Positions 27,101 through 39,100 of a DNA stretch of 64,000 bases are shown here, in pieces. The DNA is from Erigeron canadensis (taxonomy: Eukaryota > Streptophyta > Magnoliopsida > Asterales > Asteraceae), in NCBI RefSeq assembly GCF_010389155.1, contig NC_057767.1, positions 39,283,688 to 39,347,687 on the forward strand. Reading direction: 5' to 3'. Each line of letters begins with the position of its first letter. The stretch's first letter is position 1. The notes beneath the pieces are model-generated. The model was not told the DNA's origin. It saw only the letters and a program-made list of their open reading frames with translations, and made no database searches. Position numbers and translations under genes: made by a program.

Positions 27101-30100
27101 CAGGAGCAACCTTTTTTATCATGTACTCATAATCGGCAAGTAAACTTTCTAATTCCAAAAATGCAATAGGAGGATGTCGATTGATTAAGGTGGACTTTAA
27201 AGGTGTGTATTCTTCTCTAAGTCCTGAAATCACCAGCATAACTATGTCTTTTTCTTTCATTGGCTCACCAATATTTGCCAAGGCATCAGAATATTCTTGG
27301 GCACGTGTAAGGTAGGCAGTATGTGTTTCTTCTGGTTTCATCTCGATTTTAAGCAATTGTGTTTTGAGTGTATATTCTCGTGATGATGAATGTGGTGCAT
27401 AGACACGCTCTAATGAAAGCCATAGTTCACAAGAAGTATCGCCTTGAACATGCTTGAATGATGATTCAGAAATTGTGGAAAGTAGCAGCATCCGGACATG
27501 AGCATCATTTGAGATCCACACAAGATATTCCGGATTTGGAACCTCAATTGTCGGAGGTGGTTCTTTACCAGAAGATGATGAAGGGGCTGTAATGGTTTTA
27601 GATGGACAGGGAATAGATCCATCGATGTAGCCAAAGAGACCATTGGTGATTAAAAAAGGTTGGATCATTGTTTTCCAGTAGCCATAATTGGTAGGGCTTA
27701 GAGTGAAACCAAATTTGTGGGAGTTGTGATTTGTTTTCTCCACTGTAATGAAGGTTGTGATAGCCATTGATGATCAAAAAGAAAGAAGCTGTTGTGATTA
27801 CAGCAAAAGAAATTGAAAGGTCAGAATGAAGAAGAACAGTCAAGGGCTCTGATACCATAATAATCTTGGTAACTGATTTGTATAATTGTTATTGTGTGAA
27901 AAGAATACAAGGAGATTAAATAGGCAAACAATTTTCATTCTAGTCCCTCTAATATTTAATATCTTATTTACTGTCTAATAAGATGATATGTTACAACTCT
28001 TACGGGTTAACTTGCAGAAAGCACACAATCGAATGAAAAATAAAAGTGATCAAAAATAGCCTGAGCCATCTTTCAAGGTGGGACTGTGGGAGATGCAGTC
28101 AGTTTTCCTTCAAATTCAGTCTAAACGGCAGAAGAGTTTGGCACAAAGATGCTACGAGAAGTTATCTCCTCGATTTTTTGGGACCAGTAGCATATGAGCT
28201 TGCATTACCTGCTCACTCTTGTATACATTCCGCTATTCACGTATCTGCTTAAACCTGCTCGTGGTGATTTTCTCGCTGATACTATTCCATCCTTGCAGAT
28301 TACTCGAAACTGGAAAGTTGAAACCTGCCCAAATTTTAGCTCATCGTTGGATACATGCTCGCAGATCAACAAAGGAAGCTACGTGGGAAGAGACCATGAT
28401 CTGAAAGCAAGCCAATTTCCTCATTTTCGCCTAGAAGACAAGTCGCTTTACCGGGAGTTTTAGTAGGAAAGTGGTGCAAAAAGATAGGAAGAGTAATTGC
28501 CACTCAGAGTATTGTTCTTGCATATCTTTATTTTAACAATCTAGAATTTTGATTATCGTGCTTTTGTATTTGGAGAACTGCCTATCTAGAATCAGGCCAG
28601 TTAATCAAATTTTCCAGCTTCTAACACGTTGCATACTTGCATGTCAGTTGTTACTATCAGGTATAGTGGTAGCATTGTTCTAAACTGCATCCTACTGCGA
28701 ACAATTAAAGCAACAGTCCTTTTGCATAACAAATTACAAAGCACTAAACCCATTGAGAATAAGATAAACCATCATGAGAAAATATCTATCCTTGTATAAG
28801 AAAATTTAAAAATATAAACCTGCTTTGTTCCTCCAACACTGTATGAAATTGCTCTTGAGCTCGACGAGTTGCCTTTTCTATCTTATTCTGCATTTGTTTC
28901 ATCAAGAGGTGTATTGTAAGTTTCTCAAAGATATAGCTAAAATTATCAAGATCATCTAAAAATGCACCTGCAAAGCAGTTGCTGTTTCAAATGCAACTGT
29001 GGGGCTAACAGAATTGCTCCTCTTCATGAATTCAAGAAAGCGGTTATAGCTTTCCATCAAAACCTGTACCTCAGTCACAAAAAAACAACATTAGCAAACC
29101 AAAGAGGTAAAACAAAATAAGAAATACCTGAAATAAATAAAACAAGAAAACATGGCAGAGTAATCACAAAAGGGATCATAAAGCATAAGCAATTACATGC
29201 AACTGTAGGGCTATCATTTTGTGCTTATCATAGAAAGACCAATAATGCAATCATAGAAAGACCAATAATGCAATCTTATCCTGTGGTCTAGATAGTTCTT
29301 AGTGGAGGGATAAAGGCCAAGTTATTCCGGCCGAACGTCTAGAAACAAGATGATGGAAATTTAACTTTTACTAGATTATTTTTAAGAGATATAATACTGC
29401 CTGAGTACCAAAGTATGTCCCTGTCAATTCGGCTGAAAGTAGTTTGTGTTGTCATTCAATATTTGAGATCTAAATAGTACAACTAAATCGGGAAGTATGA
29501 ATTTCCGTGACAAAAGATCCAACACAAAAATATACACAGCATACATACGATGAGGACATCTTTCATGACTCGTATCAAAATATCTAACAGTAATATATGT
29601 CCATAACGGAGCTAATCAAGACCCTTTTTCAGTAGAATGCTGCATCAAATGGAGTAGACATAAACCGACTAATAACATCGTTGCTTGCATTCCTGAGTCG
29701 TTTGCATGGCTTTCAATATTAGGCACCATCGAGGAATCAGCTCCTCTAATGAGCAAACCCAACCAGCATCACAAGAATGTGAAAGACATATCTTTGGTAA
29801 AGAGAGAGATCCATGTGCCCTCAATATGACCTTGTACACTACAATCAAAAGTTTCCTTGCAATCAATAGCAAAACCAATTTCATGATGCTCTAGGGCTAG
29901 CATATCACCTCTCTGCTTTAAAATGAACCCTAATTTGGTCAAACCTTAAGTAAAGGGGCACTTATGTTAGCCGTATGTTGTCTTAGGGCCAACTAGGGCT
30001 GCCCAGAATTTATTATACAGAAGGCAGGACACCTGATTAGACGGGCTGCTGTAACAGCAGGCATTATTAATTAAAGGGTCAAAAGTTGTCTAACTTGGGG

Positions 30101-33100
30101 AGCAAGTATGCTAAATAAAAGAAAAACCCTATATATACCTATCTCTTGTACATGTACTTCTTATCACTCAATAAAAGAAAAACCCTAGTTGATTTCCAGA
30201 TTCTGTTTTATGTGTATGTTAATAATCAGACCCGAGTTCCTAGCAAGTGGTATCAGAGCTAGGTGCTAGGTGCGTCTGTTGCTGCTCATGTTAATGACTT
30301 TAATAATCTTATATCCCGGTTATTATTAGTTGATATTGACTTTGATGATGAAGTACAAGCCTTATTACTCTTATCCTCTTTACCAGAGAGTTGGTCAGGA
30401 TTTGTCACAACCATTAGTAGTTCATCAGGATCTACTAAACTCAAGTTCAACGGCATTCGTGATTCTATCCTAGGTGAGGATATCATCAGGAGTACAGGTG
30501 AAGCGAAGCACCGGATGATTCATTATACAGAAGGCAGGAGGATTAGACGGGCTGCTGTAACAGCAGGCCTTGAAAATTAAAGGATCAAAAGTTGTCTAAC
30601 TTGGGGAGCAAGTATGCTAAACCTGATTATGTAGCCTATATATACCTATCTCTTGTACATGTAATTCTTATCACTCAATAAAAGAAAAACCCTAGTTGAT
30701 TTCCAGATTCTGTTTTATGTGTATGTTAATAATCAGACCCGAGTTCCTAGCAATGGTTTGCACCCGACCAGATATTGCTCATGTCGTGGGGGTTGTCAGT
30801 CGATTCATGTCTAATCCAGAGAAAAAAACATTGGTAATGGGTTAAGTGAATTCTTTGTTATTTGAAGGGTACTCGAGATATGGGGTTGTTTTTCAAGAGA
30901 AAAGATGTTATACTCGGAGGTTATATTGATGCTAATTTGGGTGGTTGTAAGGGTACATTTAAGAGTACTACCGGGTATCTTTTTACAGTGGGAGGTAAAG
31001 CAGTAAGTTGGATGTCCAGACTTTAGAAAAGTATAGCTTTATCTACAACAGAGGCCAAGTATATGGCAGTTTCAGAGACAAGCAAAGAACTAGTTTGGTT
31101 GAAGACTTGGGGAAGCAACAGGCTGATTACTCATTGCTCATTGTACTGTGACAATGAGGGTGCTGTTAAATTGGCGAAAAATCCATTTTATCATGGGAAG
31201 ACGAAGCACGTCGGGATGAGGTATCATTTTGTGAGAGATCTGATTAGTAAAAAGGCACTATCAGTCCAAAGAACATCTCAGGTACTAGTAATCCAACAGA
31301 TTTGTTTACCAAGTCTGTGGTGTTGGAAAAACTGAAGCTATGCATAGCTTCAGCTTGGCAGCTGGCCTTTAGGTTAACTAGGGCACACTGAACAACAAAT
31401 GGGAGTTTGTTAGCCGTATGTTGTCTTAGGCCCAACTAGGGCTGCCCAGAATTTATTATACAGAAGGCATGAGGCCTGATTAGATGGGTTGCTGTCTAAC
31501 TTGGGGAGCAAGTTTGCTAACCATAATTATGTAGCCTATAAATACCTATCTCTTGTACATGGATTAGTTCACACACATACCGTGTGTGAGATACCACGTT
31601 ATATCTTCGTGTTATTTATTTTCTGTTTGATTTCCAGATTCTGTTTTGTGTGTGTGTTAATAATCAGACCTGAGTTCCTAACAACTTAGAGAAGAACAAG
31701 CCCTGCTATTCTTTGAAGCCCTACATAGTTCTAGACTTCCAGGAATACTTCCGGCCAACTATGGGCAATGCCAATTAAACTTGCCATTCATAATCATCCT
31801 ATTATTTACCGAACCTTGAGAAACAATAGGAAAAAACAATTTTTTTTATCAAATATGGAACACATTAATAATACTCAAGGAGTCTTTGATTTTCAAAAAG
31901 ATGAGAGTCCCTAACAGAATATAGATCCCTGTTCAGGATATCAGGGAAAGTCGACCCTTGAACTCTTTAAGTATGTGGCCTAACAGATATTCCAGTGGTT
32001 GTTGACTTGTTTCCTAGACTAATATCCAACAAAATAACTATACAAAATAAAACAAGCTAGAAGTTTGTGTGGATAACTGTACAACAGAATATAGAAGACT
32101 TGAAACAGGGACATTTAATAGAAGCATTGCAGACAAATGGACATTTTGCACCATATTTGGAAGTAAGACAAAATAGATCAACACTTTAGGATCACAGCGA
32201 GAAACCAAAACCATAGCATACGAACAAACATTTTTCACCATAAAAATATATTGTTTTATAATATTAGAAAACATCACCGTGACATGGCAAGGAGATATTG
32301 TTGCCAAAAGCCTCCAATCTAGGTTTTCTCCAACGGGTGAATACACAAAGCTAGCACCTAATGCATTCGCCTTCTGTTGATTGCAGACGCTCTGCAAACG
32401 AGAAGTCATTTTGCATAAGTAATAAGCAGAATTAAAAAGGCTGACACAAATGCATTCATTATATCTCTCAAAAACAAGAGTATCTGTATGTGAGTTGCAG
32501 GACGATATATAGGGAAGAAATACATGAACGTAATATCTATAGTATATGCAAGAACCAGAGGTCAACCAACAGTAATTCTTTTCATGGATTCAAATCAAAA
32601 ACAGTTAAAATCATCCTAAAAGTCAATTAAAGACAAAACAAAAATCTTCTTCTACTTACATTAACAACTTGGAACTTTATGAAAAAAAAAAATCAACTTA
32701 TATTTTAGCCAACAGAATTTTGAGTGATTCATAACAAACCTGACAAAGTGAACCTTCAGGGGCCGACAATCCATAGAACTTCAATGTCAGATCACAGTAG
32801 ACGCTTCTATGTTTGAACTTTGTGGAGATCTGAAGTTGTTCAAATCTACCACATACCATTTCAGTTTCACTCATACTGATAATTCTAGCAGCAGCTTGAC
32901 CAATGGACACGACTACCATGCGCTGTGTCATATTTAGCATCTCTTTCCCTGACTGTGATGTCAAGTCCTCATCTGGTTGGAAACTCAATAAATTATTAAT
33001 TGCTTGCCATTCTTCTTTGCTTAACCTGTCCACAACATTTTGAGATCCTTCGGATTCATCTTGCTCCAGGGTATCAGTTGGAGCAGAACGCCTGAATGGA

Positions 33101-36100
33101 AAGACACAGTAATAGGATGTAACAATATGATTACTTAATTTGTATAAAAAAGGTCAGTAAAATAAGATCATGAAAATAAAAAACTACTGCAGATTTTCAG
33201 AAAGAAAATGGAAGGAATAAAAAGAAAGGGATTAGTTTCCTGGAATGTAAGAAACTTTGAACGAATGTCTATAGTAGGAAATAACTAAAGTTGTGTGTAT
33301 TGTATGTAAGAATTTCGTTTCAACCAATTAAAATCTGACAAGTGGCACCTGTATATGGTTACCACGTATGTTTTCTTACATACGATAAACATTTTTTCGA
33401 GTTGCTTACATACAATACACACAACTTTAGTTTTTTCCTACTATAGACATTCGGTCAAAGATAGTTACATTCCAGGAAACTAATCCCAAAAAGAAACTTC
33501 TGAAGATAGAGAGATTAGCCGACCATCCGAACGAGAACCAACTATTCTTTTTAAGCATCCGCTGCTCGGCTTCTTCCTTCGATTTTACAGATTCAACTTT
33601 TGCATGTGCAAGGAACCTGAAAGATCAACACATAATCTCCAGAAAGATCACAATCAAAAAAAAAAAAAAAAAAACAGTACTTACAATCAAAGCAATTAAT
33701 AGCATAAAAACTAGAATCACAATCACATACCTCCATAAAAGAATTACTTTGGGGTCAAGATCTCTCTCAATACTTCTGAGTTCCGGGTCATTTGAATCTG
33801 ACAACTCTTGCAATGAAGCAGCATAAAGCTGGATATATCGCCTACGAAGACGGCTGAAGTGTTGAATCTGGGCCCAAGATAGCCTATAGCTGAATTATCG
33901 AGCATGGAATAATTCAGTATTGGACAACTAAAAAGTAAAACATATAACAGAAAGATACTGCCAATGGGGTTGGTGGCCCATTTGTAAGGTCTTTGACCTT
34001 GGGAGGATCCACCTGGGTTCGAGTCCCACTTCCCACATTTGTGGGGTGGATTAATAGTGGGGTTTTCAAGAGTCCTGGCAGGCATGCGTGTAATATTTAG
34101 AAATAGGAGTAGGATAGAATGCCGTTCAAAAAAATAAATAAATAAATAACAGAATTATACTGGTTGAATTATGTGAATTAGCCTGTACCAAAATATAAGT
34201 AAAAAAAAAAGGAGGAAGAGACAAACATCTACCCTGATTTCATCAGTTGCTTCTATATTATAAAACTGGAGATGTACTGATGTGACTAATTTATACCCAT
34301 TACCCACATCATTATTGGCTATTTATTTATATGTTTTAAGTCGTTTTCGTGTACATTTGGCGCATTTATGGTGTTTGTTAGTGGTTTCAGGCTCTAACAG
34401 GTTATGCGTTCATTTGGTGCATTTTTGGAAGACTTATTGGCCTAGAAGTGTTTTATGATGTCTAAGAGTGGATTCGTGTAGGAGAAAGGATCAAAGTTGC
34501 GAGTTAAAAGTTGAAAAATGAAAGATCGGTGATTATAGGTTGACTGCGACGCAGTGGATGCGTACACATGCCCACTGCGCCGCAGTGGTCACACATTCTC
34601 GAACGATTTGAAACAGTGAGTTTTGGCTGCGCAGCAGTGGTCGTAATCGAGGATCACTGCGCCGCAGTGATCATGAAAGTCAACGGAGACAAGTCATAAG
34701 GCATGACTGCGCCGCAGTGGTAGGTGTGTACGAAGCCACTGCGCCGCAGTCACCCAGTTTGCACGCGTAGATTTGGGCAGAGATATTTGACTGCGACGCA
34801 GTGGAGGCCATCACATGACCACTGCGCCGCAGTGGGAGACTGGTCAACAAAAGTCAACGGCCGACTTAAAGCCTTATTTTTCAAAGGGTATAAATATAAA
34901 CCCTAGGCACGAATTTCAAGGTATTCAAATTCTTTCTAGGAGCTGCTCTATCAGGATTCTTCCTTCTCCAATCAAGTGTTACACTTAGGCGGACTCATCG
35001 AAGATATTACGGGCACCCATCTAGATCGTATCTACATTATTGTCTTGCAATTTATTTTCTTCAAACAACTGGTACCTCATGTTTCTTTTCCATTTCTTTG
35101 ATTATTGCGAATTGATCATGAGTGGCTAACTGTTTAATCATCCACCTTGATGAAACGAGACGAATAATGTGATTGCTATATTTTTAATTCAAAAGGGTTT
35201 GTTTAATTATCGTTGTTCCGTGATCTTGATGATTTTAATTCTTTTCAATTAATTAATTTCGATATTGGTTGCATATGATTCTTCGTTGGTGGTACCAGTT
35301 GAATGTGTATGTGATTTTAAAACGGTTACTTGTCAATAAGTAATTATCACTAGTTCATGGTATGATAGTGAATATCATTTTAAGAAAAGATTAAATTTGT
35401 CAACGTGATTGATATCGGTTGGTGGTACCACGTTATTATCACATAGGTTCAATTGATAATTTGATTAGTCAACAAAAACTGATATTTAGGAGGATTGTCT
35501 TGGTCTTGGTGGTACCGGCTTGGGTAATTCAACTAGTAGTTAGGTGATTCGATAATATGTTCACGGTTGGTGGTACCACGTGAGTAGTATAATCTTGTCA
35601 CGACCATCTTTCAAACTCTAGAGAATTTGTTACTCATCAAATGCAATCACATTTGAAGTCAAGGGAAGTCAAGGTGGATGACTTTTAATTATATCTTCTG
35701 AACTTGTCTTTTAATTTTATGTAATCATTTTGCAAATCAATTTATTTAATTGTCAAAAGGTGAATTTTCAAGCAACACCTGTTTTCCAAACCATTTAACA
35801 AGCAACTAATCATTTCACAGTCCCTGAGAACGAACTCAGACTTACCTCTTAACTATATTACAGACGATCGGGTCCACTGCCCGTGAGTGCGTAGTAGTTA
35901 GTTCTTTGGTAGTTTTCGTTTATAAATTTAAAGCTCGATTTTGCACATCAAGTTTTTGGCGCCGCTGTCGGGGATTCTGTGTCGATTTAGTTGTTTATTT
36001 AGTGGTTTGATCCTTCTTCACGCGTAAGGAAGTTAATTGCTTTATTAGTTTAGACTTGTTTATTTGAATTATCACAGGTGCATTTGACGCGTGGTGTTAG

Positions 36101-39100
36101 TTGTGTTTTGCAGGATACTGCAATAGTTGATTTTGCGTTCTTCAGGGAGACCTCTTTTTAGTCCACTAAAAACCCCACCTAGACGTAGGATCAACTACAC
36201 GGCACCACCAGATTGGGACGAAGAAGGCTTCTTTCTTGAGGAATTCTTTGACCTTGCACTTGTAAAAGAAGAGATGGGTGACAATCCGCCAATAGATCCG
36301 AATGATATCAAGTATGGAGACCGAACCCGCAATATCCTTTCGGCTCATGGTTCCGCTATTAGAACATCGGCGGTCGACCAGAACTTTAATTTGAAACCGA
36401 ATCATTTAAAGAGCATCGAGGAACAAAAGTTTGATGGAAAGAAGAAGTGGGATCCATATAAGCACTTGGAGAGGTTTGAGAAGTTGGCACGGCTCTACCA
36501 ATATGGCCAAAACCAAATGAATGTCGTGAAACTTGAAACTTTTCCTATCACTCTTACCGGAGAAGCCGAGGATTGGTTTAATGATCTTCCCGAGAATTCA
36601 ATTACAACTTGGGATCAACTCAAGGAAGCTTTTATTGGAGAGTTTTACTCGGTTAGAACTCAAAGGCAATTGGAGAACTTGATTAGGTCTTTCATGCAAG
36701 AAGATGGGGAAGATGTGGTAGATGCATGGATCCGCTTTAAAGAGATGTTGGTGAATTGTCCGGGTCATGATTTGACCAAGGAGAAATATGTTGAGTTGTT
36801 CTTTGATGGATTGACCAAGGCTTCAAAAAGAGAGATGGGATATGCTTTTGGTGGAAGTTTTAGCAAGATCACTCCAAATGAAGGTTTTGACATTTTGGAG
36901 AGGATGGTGAAAGATAATGCGGCCATGGATGATAAGAGGTTCATGAAGAATGAGAGCCGATTCAAGCAAAACAAGGTTGGAAGGGCCGATGGAAGCAATA
37001 GTTCTAGTGTAATTGATGAGATTCAAGCTTTATCGGCAAAGATGGATAAAGGTTTTGCTAACCAAGAAGCGAGGTTTGGATATCTAGAGCGAGATGTGAA
37101 GGTGCTAGCTGCTAGCTGATGGATGCTAGCTGATGGATGTGACCATTGTGGAGACATACACTATTCCGAAGAGTGTCCCAACCGGGGACCTGAAGATGTC
37201 AACTTTGTTCAGAATCAGCAAGGAGGTTTTCAGAGGAACACCGGTTTTCAGAATCGGTCATCAGGTAACAATTCCTATAACTCTTCTTTTCCTGCTAATA
37301 CATCTCGTTTTTCTGGTAACAGGTGGCAAAAGAGCAACTATCAAAGTCAGCCACAGCAGCAGGAGACTAAGCAAAGCCAAGGATCGAGTTCTTCCTCTTC
37401 TATTACTGATCCTAATGCCGAGCTGAGAGAAATGATGAAGCAAATGATGAGTAATCAGATTAAGACGAACACAAGTATCCAGAACATAAGGGAGGATACT
37501 CGGGAGTTGAGTGAGAGGCTAGACAGGATTAATGGCAAGGTGGAAATAAATGCCAAGAACCAAGATATTAACTTTAAGGATCTTGAAAGTAGGATGGCGG
37601 CTCTATCTAGGCCCCAGGGTGCTTTGCCTAGTAACACTCAGCAGAATCCAAAGCAAAATCAAGGATCGAGCAGTAATCAGAAGTACACTCCACCACCTGT
37701 TCGTCAGGAGCAAGCGAAGGCCATTACTACTCGTACAGGTAGATCCTATCCCCCTCCTCCTGATCCTAATGTTGTTGTTTCAGATGTGCAGGATACAGGA
37801 AATGAAGAAGCTGAAGATGTGGATGAGGAGATTGTGATGGAAGATCAACCGACTGTGAAGACTCCGGTTACCCAACCAAAACCGGCAGCAACACCCGAGG
37901 CTAAGCCATATAAGCCTAAGGTTCCATTTCCACAGCGGTTCAGGAAGGCCAAATTAAAGGAACAATATGATAAATTTGTTAACATGATTAAAAATGTTCA
38001 TATTAATGTGCCTTTAGTTGATTTGATACAGGGAATGCCCAACTATGCGAAGTTTATCAAGGAACTCGTTACAGACAAGGGAAAGATGGATGAGGTGAAG
38101 GCGACATATCTCAATGCTGAGTGTTCTGAGTGTTCTGCTATCTTGCAGAATCAACAGATTCCGCCTAAGCTTGAGGATCCAGGGAGTTTTCTTATAACTT
38201 GTTCCATTCGTACTTTGACTTGTAAGGCTTTAGCAGATTTAGGTGCAAGTATTAATTTGATGCCTTACTCGGTTTGGAGTAAGTTGGCTTCCGGTATCTT
38301 GAGACCTACTCGTATGAGTATAAGACTAGCTGACCACTCTTTTCAGTATCCCATTGGGATTGCTGAGAACATGACTGTCCAAGTAGGTCATATAGTCTTT
38401 CTTGTTGATTTTGTGATCCTGGAAATGAAAGAAGACACTAAGGTACCCTTGATTTTAGGTAGACCATTCCTTAACACCGCTGATGCTATCATCCGGGTGA
38501 AAGATAAGGAAATTTCATTGGGTGTGGGTACGGATAGAATAGTGTTTAATGTTGAACGATCTATTAAGCATTCTTACTCAACTGATGAATCTTGTTTCAG
38601 GATTGACGTCATCGATGATGCTTTGGATCAAGAGTTTCAGGAATTCATGGAGACAGAAGTTGATGAGGAGCTCGTTTGCTTGGGAGCTGGAGACATTGGT
38701 GATGATGACTTGTTTGCAGAGGTGATGGCGCTTGATGAGGATGAGACACCTCCAGAAAATGAGAGCTTTGAAAAGGTTGTTGCTGATGGAAGCTCAAGGG
38801 TGCCAAACTCAGTTGATGTACCCCCTACTGATCTGGAGCTCAAGCCATTGCCTGCCCATTTGGAGTATGCCTACTTGGCAGGTAAATCCTCTTTACCCGT
38901 TGTCATCTCGTCCGCACTTTCGAGTGACGAGAAGAATCTTTTAGCCGTGCTTAGAGCTCATAAGCGGGCTTTTGCTTGGAAAACCACCGACATTCCAGGT
39001 ATTAGTCCTGATTTTTGCATGCATAAGATAGATTTTGTTGATGATGCTAAGCCCGTTGTCCAGAGACAAAGGAGGCTTAACCCGAATATGGAGGAGGTGG

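Larger units (their letters stand above)
23285..27956 (-). mobile_element. Ty1/copia retrotransposon, broken, with short LTRs (VPS13 intron 17)
   Basis: Two near-identical direct repeats of about 97 bp (23285-23381 and 27861-27956) are the LTRs. Just inside the upper one is TGGTATCAGAGCCC (minus strand, 27844-27857), the initiator tRNA-Met PBS. Just inside the lower one is a GCTTGAGGGGGA polypurine tract (23382-23393). Between them gag, protease, integrase, RT and RNase H follow in copia order. No convincing TSD was found. It lies in the same direction as VPS13, so it could supply sense splice or poly(A) signals to the host transcript. Confidence 0.88.
29965..31683 (+). mobile_element. Deleted Ty1/copia element with an extra internal LTR piece (VPS13 intron 15)
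   Basis: The LTRs at 29965-30245 and 31408-31683 start TGTTAGCCG and end TAGCA/TAACA, flanked by the 5-bp duplication ACTTA (29960-29964, 31684-31688). The PBS TGGTATCAGAGCT is at 30248-30260. The interior keeps only a gag piece (30265-30520), then a truncated extra LTR (about 30522-30755), then an RNase H piece. It is antisense to VPS13. The LTR holds CTATATATACC (TATA-like) and AATAAA motifs. Confidence 0.85.
34278..35950 (+). repeat. 5' LTR of the gypsy element
   Basis: 1,673 bp. The U3 part carries eight near-palindromic 13-mers (34543-34833), then a TATA box TATAAATA at about 34890. Four copies of TTGGTGGTACC follow downstream (near 35286, 35418, 35516, 35566). The end TTGCACATCA abuts the leader and PBS. 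Confidence 0.92.

Noticed and set aside
34574..34586. CRISPR-like interpretation of the regularly spaced palindromic boxes
   Set aside because: The context is a plant LTR, spacers are themselves repeated between LTR copies, and there are no cas genes.
34724..34906. 60-codon frame in the gypsy LTR (and its copy near 47629)
   Set aside because: It is a translation through the palindromic box array and has no independent support.
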